Assembly (NCBI GenBank): GCA_009783525.1
Contig: WRDG01000123.1
Span: 1-6,903, forward strand
Direction of reading: 5' to 3'
Length of the DNA stretch: 6,903 nt
DNA from: Defluviitaleaceae bacterium
GTDB taxonomy: Bacteria; Bacillota; Clostridia; Lachnospirales; WQUN01
Under the pieces are notes generated by a model. The model saw only the letters and a program-made list of their open reading frames with translations. It did no database searches and was not told where the DNA came from. Numbering within the stretch: the stretch's first letter is position 1; every line of letters starts with the position of its first letter. Made by a program: the position numbers and the translations under genes. Below are positions 1 through 5,934 of the stretch, piece after piece.

Positions 1-1926
1 CTTTCGCAGCTGAGCAGGGTTTTGACGGTGGCGGTGCTCGGCATATGCGTGGTTATATTAGCCATTCGAATTTTAAGCGCCGAGTCGATAAACGAAGTGG
101 TCGTGCTTGACAGTTTCATGCTCGCCGTTTCGCTCGCGGTGGCTGCCATACCCGAAGGGCTTGCGGCAGTAGTAACGATTGTTTTGTCTGTCGGGGTAAC
201 GAAGATGGCAAAGCGCAGCGCGATTATCAGGCGTTTGACGGCGGTCGAAACATTGGGATGCGCGCAGATAATCTGCTCCGATAAAACAGGAACCCTTACG
301 CAAAATAAAATGACCGTAGTCGACAGCTTCGGCGACATAAAATTTTTGGCGCAAGCGATGGTGTTGTGCAGCGATTCCCACTTGTCACACAACGGCGATA
401 TTACCGGCGACCCAACCGAAAATGCGCTTGTGGCGTTTGCTCTTAACGAAGGAATAAATAAAAATGAAGCGGAAGCAAAATTTGCCCGCGTCGCGGAAGC
501 GCCGTTTGACAGTGTACGGAAGCTGATGAGCACCGTGCATAAAAACGGCGCTAAATATATTCAATACACAAAAGGCGCTCCGGACGAAGTAATTAATATT
601 TGCACAAAAGCGCTTGTCGACGGAAAAATAATAGAAATGGCAAAACAAACTGTCGACGAAATTATAAAAAAGAACAATGATTTTGCTGATAAAGCATTGC
701 GGGTGATCGCATGTGCTTATAAGGATTTAGATTCGCAGCCCGAAGACTGTTCGCCTGCAAATATAGAAAATGATTTAACCTTTATCGGACTTGAAGCAAT
801 GATTGATCCCGTCCGGCCTGAAGTAAAAGCCGCGGTCGACGCTTGTAAGAGCTCGGGCATCCGAGTCGTTATGATAACGGGTGATCATAAGGATACCGCA
901 GCCGCAATCGCAAAAGAAATCGGAATTATTTCGGACGCGAGCCAAGCGGTATCGGGCCGCGAGCTCGATTTACTTTCGGATGAGGTTTTTAACAGCGGCA
1001 TAGAAAATATTTTTGTTTACGCGCGGGTCCAGCCCGAACATAAAGTACGCATCGTTAATATGTGGAAGCAAAAAGGTTACGTGACCGCAATGACGGGCGA
1101 CGGCGTAAATGACGCGCCCGCTTTAAAGTCCGCCGACATAGGCGTCGGCATGGGAATAGCCGGGACCGACGTGACAAAAAATGTGGCGGACATGGTGCTT
1201 GCTGACGATAATTTCGCAACGATTGTTTCTGCCGTTGAAGAAGGACGCAGGATATATGACAACATAAAAAAAACCATTCAATTTTTACTCGGTTCAAACT
1301 TCAGTGAAGTTATTTCAATTTTTGCTGCGACGGTTATGGGTTTTGTATTATTCAGGCCGATTCACTTATTGTTTATTAACCTGATAACCGACAGCGTCCC
1401 CGCAATTGCGTTGGGTATGGAGCCGGCTCAAAAAGGAATTATGGAGCGCCCGCCCCGCGGTAAAAACGAAGGCGTTTTTTCAAACGGATTGGGTTTTGAT
1501 GTAATATACCAAGGCGTATTGGTTGCGTTGCTGACTCTCGCCGCATATTTTACGGTTTACTACATGCATAAAAACGTGTTGATCGATTCCGGCACTCTCA
1601 CAGACGATTCATACGCAATTGTAAAAGAATTCGCAACAACGTCGGCGTTTTTGACGATGGCTATGTGCGAAATATTTCATTCGTGGAACATGCGGTCGTT
1701 CCGTCAAAGCATATTTACTTTAAAAAACCATAATTTTTTGCTTTGGGGCGCTATGATACTTTCATTGGCGCTTACACTGTCTGTTATATATATTCCGTTT
1801 CTTTCGGATCTGTTTTTTTTCGAGCCGCTCACTATTCCGGAACTAACTGTTTCGCTCGGGCTTTCGGTTATGATCATTCCGCTTGTCGAAGCGGTAAAAT
1901 TTGTTCAGCGAAAAATCGGAAAGTAA
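1..1926 (+). CDS. Calcium-translocating P-type ATPase (P2A-like), 5' end missing
   Basis: The frame is open from base 1 to the TAA at 1924-1926, giving 641 codons. The start lies outside the window; the TTG at 22 is internal. The family pumps Ca2+ (possibly Mn2+) out of the cytoplasm across the membrane using ATP. Fragment numbering: M3 about 7-27; M4 with the PEGL motif, E52; phosphorylation motif DKTGTLT with D94; nucleotide-binding KGAP at 191-194; TGD at 293-295; hinge motif TGDGVNDAP at 365-373; M5 with N433 and E436; M6 with N460, T463 and D464; then M7-M10. These are the ion-ligand positions expected of SERCA-like pumps. Family members are usually about 870-900 residues, so M1-M2 and the actuator domain (TGES) are missing only because of the window edge. 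In M8, an alanine (A554) appears to align with SERCA E908. The gene ends directly at repeat copy A. The Ca2+ preference is inferred from motifs; other P2-type cations cannot be excluded. Confidence 0.93.
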   Translation, partial: LSQLSRVLTVAVLGICVVILAIRILSAESINEVVVLDSFMLAVSLAVAAIPEGLAAVVTIVLSVGVTKMAKRSAIIRRLTAVETLGCAQIICSDKTGTLTQNKMTVVDSFGDIKFLAQAMVLCSDSHLSHNGDITGDPTENALVAFALNEGINKNEAEAKFARVAEAPFDSVRKLMSTVHKNGAKYIQYTKGAPDEVINICTKALVDGKIIEMAKQTVDEIIKKNNDFADKALRVIACAYKDLDSQPEDCSPANIENDLTFIGLEAMIDPVRPEVKAAVDACKSSGIRVVMITGDHKDTAAAIAKEIGIISDASQAVSGRELDLLSDEVFNSGIENIFVYARVQPEHKVRIVNMWKQKGYVTAMTGDGVNDAPALKSADIGVGMGIAGTDVTKNVADMVLADDNFATIVSAVEEGRRIYDNIKKTIQFLLGSNFSEVISIFAATVMGFVLFRPIHLLFINLITDSVPAIALGMEPAQKGIMERPPRGKNEGVFSNGLGFDVIYQGVLVALLTLAAYFTVYYMHKNVLIDSGTLTDDSYAIVKEFATTSAFLTMAMCEIFHSWNMRSFRQSIFTLKNHNFLLWGAMILSLALTLSVIYIPFLSDLFFFEPLTIPELTVSLGLSVMIIPLVEAVKFVQRKIGK

Positions 1927-2028
1927 AGTATTCGATGATTAGCTCGATTTTGCGCGAAGAAAATCCCGGCATTAAGGGATTTTTTAATATTGTAAAATTT
2001 ATGATGTAGAGAATCATCGAATACTAAA
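1924..2028 (+). repeat. MITE-like palindromic repeat, copy A (forward)
   Basis: Terminal inverted repeats GTATTCGATGATT (1928-1940) and AATCATCGAATAC (2012-2024) are perfect over 13 bp, and over 14 bp if the next base is counted. A TAAA tetranucleotide flanks each side (1924-1927 and 2025-2028). The left TAAA includes the ATPase stop codon. A second copy lies inverted at 2173-2278. The first 61 bp (1924-1984) match copy B at 56 positions by hand count, the middle (1985-2011) is diverged, and the right terminus matches again. It contains a 24-codon frame (1935-2009) that starts inside the terminal repeat and has no ribosome binding site, so I do not call it a gene. No transposase is present, so mobility would need to be supplied in trans. 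The element type is inferred; I do not recognise a named family. Confidence 0.75.
1960..1985 (+). terminator. Terminator-like hairpin after the ATPase gene, inside repeat copy A
   Basis: AAAATCCC (1960-1967) pairs perfectly with GGGATTTT (1976-1983) around an 8-nt loop, and six Ts run through 1980-1985. It lies 34 nt after the ATPase stop, as an intrinsic terminator would. Only three pairs are G-C and part of the T run is used in the stem, so it may be weak. A second possibility is the outer 14-bp repeat arms of copy A (1927-1940 with 2012-2025), followed by seven Ts at 2029-2035. Either could end ATPase transcription. No experimental support. Confidence 0.45.
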
Positions 2029-2055
2029 TTTTTTTATATTGACTGCGCGGTGATG

Positions 2056-2083
2056 TTGCCAAGATTTGTACAAATGATATAAT
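2056..2083 (+). promoter_or_regulatory. Sigma-A-type promoter for relA-hemZ-hisS
   Basis: A -35 box TTGCCA (2056-2061, five of six consensus bases) is followed by a 16-bp spacer and a perfect -10 box TATAAT (2078-2083). A TG at 2075-2076 forms an extended -10. Transcription would start near 2090, giving a leader of about 230 nt before the relA GTG. A further TTGACT at 2039-2044 is too far (33 bp) from this -10 to serve it. The promoter lies between the two inverted repeat copies. This is by far the best promoter match I see in the gap. Confidence 0.7.
2064..2075. promoter_or_regulatory. Perfect 12-bp palindrome in the relA promoter spacer (possible operator)
   Basis: ATTTGTACAAAT is identical to its reverse complement and fills most of the spacer between the -35 and -10 boxes, three bases after the former and two before the latter. 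A dimeric repressor bound here would block RNA polymerase. I cannot assign it to a known regulator. Palindromes of this length can arise by chance in A+T-leaning DNA, so function is inferred from position. Confidence 0.4.
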
Positions 2084-2121
2084 GACCGAATATATATGGG
2101 ACATCTATAAACCCGGCTGAG

Positions 2122-2136
2122 AAGATTTTAAATCTT
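2122..2136 (+). promoter_or_regulatory. Short inverted repeat in the relA leader
   Basis: AAGATTT (2122-2128) and AAATCTT (2130-2136) form a perfect 7-bp inverted repeat around one base. In RNA it would be a short A-U-rich hairpin with a slightly larger loop. It lies in the leader between the predicted start of transcription and repeat copy B. The surrounding stretch 2090-2172 matches no riboswitch, T-box or leader peptide that I recognise. Confidence 0.3.
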
Positions 2137-2172
2137 TCGAACGAACCAACGAAGGCGTTTCCATGCACGGAG

Positions 2173-2278
2173 TTTAATATTCGATGATTAACTGCAAACC
2201 ACCGATTTTGCACTTCGAAAAATTCTTTAATGCCGGAATTTTCTTCGCGCAAAATCGAGTAAATCATCGAATACTTTA
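2173..2278 (-). repeat. MITE-like palindromic repeat, copy B (inverted)
   Basis: This is the second copy of the element at 1924-2028, in the opposite orientation. On the + strand its ends read ATATTCGATGATT (2177-2189) and AATCATCGAATAC (2262-2274), one mismatch from perfect symmetry. TTTA stands at both outer edges (2173-2176 and 2275-2278). It differs from copy A by five bases in the conserved 61-bp half and by one base in length overall. It lies wholly inside the predicted relA leader and ends 42 nt before the relA start. Its inner hairpin, AAAATTC (2219-2225) with GAATTTT (2236-2242), is kept despite base changes. On the minus strand a frame runs from 2267 to 2034 (77 codons). It starts in the terminal repeat without a ribosome binding site and is not supported as a gene. 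Confidence 0.75.
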
Positions 2279-2308
2279 TAAAAGTTCCTGTAATAAAAAT
2301 AAACGAAC

Positions 2309-2313
2309 GGAGG
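2309..2313 (+). promoter_or_regulatory. Ribosome binding site of relA
   Basis: GGAGG lies 7 nt before the GTG at 2321. This decides the start: the frame has a stop (TAA, 2300-2302) just upstream and no ATG nearby that would give a better N-terminus. Confidence 0.85.
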
Positions 2314-2320
2314 CGGGCCT

Positions 2321-4537
2321 GTGGACTGTTACAATGTATATGAAGAATTAATACAGCGGATCAGACAGTATCACCCTGCCGAAAGTTTGCAATTAATTGA
2401 AGATGCATATAAATTCGCAGTAAAAGCGCACGAAGGAAAGTATAGAAACTCCGGCGAGCCGTATATTATCCATCCGCTGTCGGTCGCTTATATTTTGGCT
2501 GAATTGGAACTTGATCTCGAATCGATGGCGGCCGGGATTTTACACGATGTTGTTGAAGATACCAATTACACTAACGAAGACATATTAAACAATTTCAACG
2601 CCGAAATTGCGTTATTGGTAGAAGGCTTAACGAAGCTGAGCAAATTCCAATACACTTCAAAGGTCGAGGAGCAGGCGGAGAACTACAGGAAAATGTTTTT
2701 GGCGATTTCAAGGGACATACGCGTAATATTTATTAAAATTGCCGACAGATTGCATAATATGAGGACGCTTAAATTCCATTCGCCAGAAAAACAATTTGAA
2801 ATTGCCCAAGAAACATTGGATATTTACGCGCCGCTTGCGCACAGGCTCGGAGTGTCACGTTTAAAGCAAGAATTGGAAGATCTTTGCTTCAAACATCTGC
2901 AGCCGGATGCATATAAAAAATTAGCGGAACAAATTAATATGAAACGTTCTGAAAGACAATCTTTTGTTGACAAAACAGTCAGCGAGCTTGCCGTTTTATT
3001 AAACGCGAACAATGTTAAAGCTTCGGTCGAAGGCAGACCGAAGCATTTTTTTTCTATATATAAAAAAATGATAGCGAATGACAAAACATTGGATGAAATT
3101 TTTGATTTGTTTGCGGTCAGAATTTTGGTTGACGACGAAAATACATGTTACGCCGTGCTTGGGTTTTTGCACATGAACTATAACTACATGGCCGGAAGGT
3201 CAAAAGATTACATAAGGGTACCGAAAACAAACCATTACAGGTCGCTGCACACTACGCTGCTTTCGGAAACAGGAGAACCTTTCGAAGTGCAGATCAGATC
3301 GTGGGAAATGCATAAGGTAGCCGAATTTGGCATAGCCGCGCATTGGAAGTATAAAAACAGCGGAAAAGGAGTGGTGGATAAGGTTAAGGAAGACGAAAAA
3401 ATGTCGTGGCTTAACCAAATTTTAGAATGGCAAATGGATTTGCCGGACGATAAAGAGTACATTGAAGCCATAAAAAAAGACCTCAGCATTTATACGACCC
3501 ATGTATATTGTTTCACGCCCAAGGGTGAAGTCATAAGTTTGATAAAAGGCTCTACGCCGATAGATTATGCGTATTCGATACACAGCGCCGTCGGCAACAA
3601 AATGGTGGGAGCGAGAGTAAACGGAAGAATCGTCACGTTCGATTATGTATTGGAAACCGGCGACAGAGTAGAAATAATAACCAATAACCAAAGCAAAGGG
3701 CCGAGCCGAGATTGGCTTAAACTGATCAAAACGACTCACGCAAAAAACAAAATAAATCAATTTTTCAAAAGCGAGTACCGTTCGGAAAACATAAAAAAGG
3801 GCAAATCCTTGCTCGAACGGGAAGCGAAAAAGAAAAATACGGATCTTTCGTTATTATTGGCCGGCGGACGTGAAGCCGCGGCACTTGAAAAATTTCATTT
3901 TCAAGATTTTGATTCGTTATGTGCGGTTGTCGGATACGGAGGTTTAAAAGAAGCCCAGGTCGTAAATAAACTGTTCGAAGATTATCAGCAGGCGCAGCCC
4001 GTTCCTCATTTGAGCGAACAGGAAATAATTAACGATACGGTCGACGAAGAAACGGACGCCGCGGAGCGCGAAAGAAAAAAACGAAGCGGCATTATTGTAA
4101 TGGGCATAGGCGATACGAACGTGCGTTTTCCGAAATGCTGCAGCCCGCTGCCCGGCGATGTAATTGTCGGCTATATAACACGTGGACGCGGCGTGTCGAT
4201 CCATAGGGACAGCTGCGCAAACATAACCAATTTGTCGGATTTGGACCGCGAGCGGATTATCGCGGCCATTTGGTTGGATGAGCACAGCAAAAATGCGGCG
4301 GCTTATTATACAGAGCTGCGCATTACGGGCACGGACAGGTTGAGCTTGCTTTCTGATATATCGAGGACGTTAAAGGACGAACGGGTTAGGGTGACGTACA
4401 TGAATGCGCGTACCGACAACAACGGAACGGTTGTAACGGTAAGCATAGAAATAAGCAGCCGCGAAAGGCTCGGAGCGGTTTGCGCAAAGTTGCAGCGTTT
4501 AAAAGGTATAATCGGTATAGAACGTGTGACGGCGTGA
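2321..4537 (+). CDS. relA: Bifunctional (p)ppGpp synthetase/hydrolase, RelA/SpoT (Rel) family
   Basis: This 738-residue protein has the normal length and full domain order of a long Rel enzyme. The HD hydrolase domain (about 30-180) has its metal residues H51, H75-D76 and D142, so the hydrolase should be active. The synthetase domain (about 230-345) has GRPKH at 238-242, the R-x-K-D motif at 293-296 (the form typical of bifunctional Rel rather than the E-x-D-D of proteobacterial RelA), YRSLHTT at 306-312 and E322 in EVQIR. A TGS domain follows (about 391-455), then a zinc-finger-type domain with C606, C607, H628 and C632, and a C-terminal ACT domain (about 662-738). It transfers pyrophosphate from ATP to GTP/GDP when ribosomes stall on uncharged tRNA, and degrades the alarmone otherwise. 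The GTG start has a good ribosome binding site. The stop overlaps the hemZ start by 4 nt. Expression probably comes from the promoter at 2056-2083 through a ~230-nt leader containing repeat copy B. Confidence 0.96.
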   Translation: MDCYNVYEELIQRIRQYHPAESLQLIEDAYKFAVKAHEGKYRNSGEPYIIHPLSVAYILAELELDLESMAAGILHDVVEDTNYTNEDILNNFNAEIALLVEGLTKLSKFQYTSKVEEQAENYRKMFLAISRDIRVIFIKIADRLHNMRTLKFHSPEKQFEIAQETLDIYAPLAHRLGVSRLKQELEDLCFKHLQPDAYKKLAEQINMKRSERQSFVDKTVSELAVLLNANNVKASVEGRPKHFFSIYKKMIANDKTLDEIFDLFAVRILVDDENTCYAVLGFLHMNYNYMAGRSKDYIRVPKTNHYRSLHTTLLSETGEPFEVQIRSWEMHKVAEFGIAAHWKYKNSGKGVVDKVKEDEKMSWLNQILEWQMDLPDDKEYIEAIKKDLSIYTTHVYCFTPKGEVISLIKGSTPIDYAYSIHSAVGNKMVGARVNGRIVTFDYVLETGDRVEIITNNQSKGPSRDWLKLIKTTHAKNKINQFFKSEYRSENIKKGKSLLEREAKKKNTDLSLLLAGGREAAALEKFHFQDFDSLCAVVGYGGLKEAQVVNKLFEDYQQAQPVPHLSEQEIINDTVDEETDAAERERKKRSGIIVMGIGDTNVRFPKCCSPLPGDVIVGYITRGRGVSIHRDSCANITNLSDLDRERIIAAIWLDEHSKNAAAYYTELRITGTDRLSLLSDISRTLKDERVRVTYMNARTDNNGTVVTVSIEISSRERLGAVCAKLQRLKGIIGIERVTA

Positions 4538-5934
4538 TCACATGCGTGTTAAACGGACATTCAAACATAAACGAAGTTCAAACGGCCGCGCAAATTTTTT
4601 TTCCCAACGAACGGTTTAGTTTTATTGGCAGTGTTCCGGATTTTGGCTGGACCGTCGTAAGCGAAAAAAAGATTGACGGGTACCGCAGCGAAATTTTTTA
4701 TGACGGCGTCAGCAAATCTGTTTTTTTTTATGCTCCCGACCATTCTGAAATTACGGAAAAGCGGGTTGTTATACTCGCCGTTTTTTATGCGCTTAAAAAA
4801 ATATTTAACGCTGATACTCCCTGGGGCGCGTTGACGGGAATACGCCCGACTAAGCTTATTAGGCAATGGCTGGCAAAAAATGAAGCCGATGAAGACATTA
4901 TAAGTAAGCTTGTTAATGTATACCGATGCCGGTTTGACAAAGCGGATGCGGCTTTGCAGACAGCCCGGAAAGAAAATGAAATCTCTGTAAAAAACGGTTT
5001 GATTGGCAAATCATCGGCGGCGGTTTACATCGGTGTCCCGTATTGTCCGTCACGTTGCGAATATTGTTCGTTTACAGTTAGAGGAACCGTTTATTCCGAT
5101 AAAAAAATAATCAGCTATATTGATGCATTGCAAATTGAAATAAATAAAATGTCAAAGCAATTGTCCGGAATAAATATTTCGTCCGTTTATATTGGCGGCG
5201 GCACTCCAACCGTGCCATCCGACGATGAATTTGAAAGACTGCTTTCGCTTGCGCAAAAAAATTTTTGCGCGAGTAAAACAGAATTTACGGTCGAAGCCGG
5301 CAGACCGGACAGTATTAGCGAAAATAAATTAATGATTATGAAAAAGTACGGTGTTAACCGCATATCGGTAAATCCGCAGACATTAAACGACCGTACGCTT
5401 GAACGGATAGGGCGCGCGCATTCGGCGAATGATTTTTATCGGGCGTTCGAATCGGCAAGAAATTGCGGGTTCGACAATATTAACTCAGACGTGATCGCGG
5501 GTCTTCCGGGCGAAACGGATGAAGACATTGTAAAAACAATGGACGGATTGATTAAAATGCAGCCCGACAGCATCACCGTGCATACGTTGGCGATAAAACG
5601 CGCGTCGCGCTTTAACGAAAGCTGCGTTTACAACGACAACGCCGGAATCGGATCAATGCTGCAATCGGCTCACGCGGCTTGCAGACAGGCCGGCATGGTT
5701 CCGTATTATTTGTACAGGCAAAAAAATTGCGCCGGAAATTTAGAAAACATAGGTTTTGCAAAACCCGGTTTCGAATGCCTGTACAATGTCGGCATGATGT
5801 CGGACATACAAACCGTGTACGGTTTCGGAGCGGGCGCGGTAACAAAACTTGTCGACGGCGATTTTATCGAGCGAAAGTATAACGTAAAAAATCCGGATAT
5901 ATACATAAAAAAAATGATCGGAGAAGATGATTGA
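4534..5934 (+). CDS. hemZ: HemZ, radical-SAM coproporphyrinogen III dehydrogenase-like protein
   Basis: This 466-residue protein fits the HemZ family of Bacillota. The N-terminal domain (about 1-150) has the family motif WGALTGIRPTKL (97-108). The radical-SAM core follows, with the iron-sulfur cluster cysteines C171, C175 and C178 in CPSRCEYC, a GGGTPT motif (221-226) that helps bind SAM, and the HemN-like stretch GLPGETDED (323-331). The C-terminal part has YRQKN (394-398) and NLENIGFAKPG (402-412). Family members are described as oxygen-independent coproporphyrinogen III oxidases of haem synthesis; a different tetrapyrrole or radical reaction is possible because HemN relatives vary. I chose the GTG at 4534, overlapping the relA stop as GTGA: it gives an N-terminus (ITCVLNGHSNINEVQ) like other HemZ proteins. 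A reading from 4480 would overlap relA by 58 nt. There is no clear ribosome binding site, so translation is probably coupled to relA; a second in-frame GTG at 4546 is an alternative start. Confidence 0.9.
   Translation: MITCVLNGHSNINEVQTAAQIFFPNERFSFIGSVPDFGWTVVSEKKIDGYRSEIFYDGVSKSVFFYAPDHSEITEKRVVILAVFYALKKIFNADTPWGALTGIRPTKLIRQWLAKNEADEDIISKLVNVYRCRFDKADAALQTARKENEISVKNGLIGKSSAAVYIGVPYCPSRCEYCSFTVRGTVYSDKKIISYIDALQIEINKMSKQLSGINISSVYIGGGTPTVPSDDEFERLLSLAQKNFCASKTEFTVEAGRPDSISENKLMIMKKYGVNRISVNPQTLNDRTLERIGRAHSANDFYRAFESARNCGFDNINSDVIAGLPGETDEDIVKTMDGLIKMQPDSITVHTLAIKRASRFNESCVYNDNAGIGSMLQSAHAACRQAGMVPYYLYRQKNCAGNLENIGFAKPGFECLYNVGMMSDIQTVYGFGAGAVTKLVDGDFIERKYNVKNPDIYIKKMIGEDD
5920..5925 (+). 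promoter_or_regulatory. Ribosome binding site of hisS
   Basis: GGAGAA lies within the last codons of hemZ, 8 nt before the ATG at 5934. It supports that ATG as the start and independent loading of ribosomes in addition to any coupling with hemZ. Confidence 0.75.

Noticed and set aside
1743..2009. Forward 88-codon frame overlapping the ATPase end in another frame.
   Set aside because: Out-of-frame shadow of the ATPase C-terminal membrane helices. Only its last part coincides with the repeat micro-frame.
2097..2160. Possible tRNA: a 5-bp stem with 7-nt loop (2121-2137) looks like an anticodon arm, with TTCGAA nearby.
   Set aside because: No acceptor stem, D arm or T arm can be formed around it, and the implied anticodon (TTA) would read a stop codon. 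Chance hairpin.
2112..2172. CTGAGA and neighbouring bases suggested a TPP riboswitch or ykkC-type motif.
   Set aside because: The other conserved blocks of those riboswitches are missing, and relA is not a usual target of TPP riboswitches.
2034..2267. Minus-strand 77-codon frame through copy B and the relA promoter region.
   Set aside because: It has no ribosome binding site, its ATG is part of the repeat end, and it runs antisense across a strong forward promoter. I recognise no family. A decayed gene fragment cannot be wholly excluded.
3944..4285. Long minus-strand frames across relA, and similar ones in the other genes.
   Set aside because: They mirror well-supported + strand genes with full domain sets, and have no ribosome binding sites or recognisable products.
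4480..4533. Longer hemZ start at the ATG at 4480, adding 18 residues.
   Set aside because: It would overlap relA by 58 nt and add an N-terminus unlike HemZ. The GTGA overlap at 4534 gives the family-like start.
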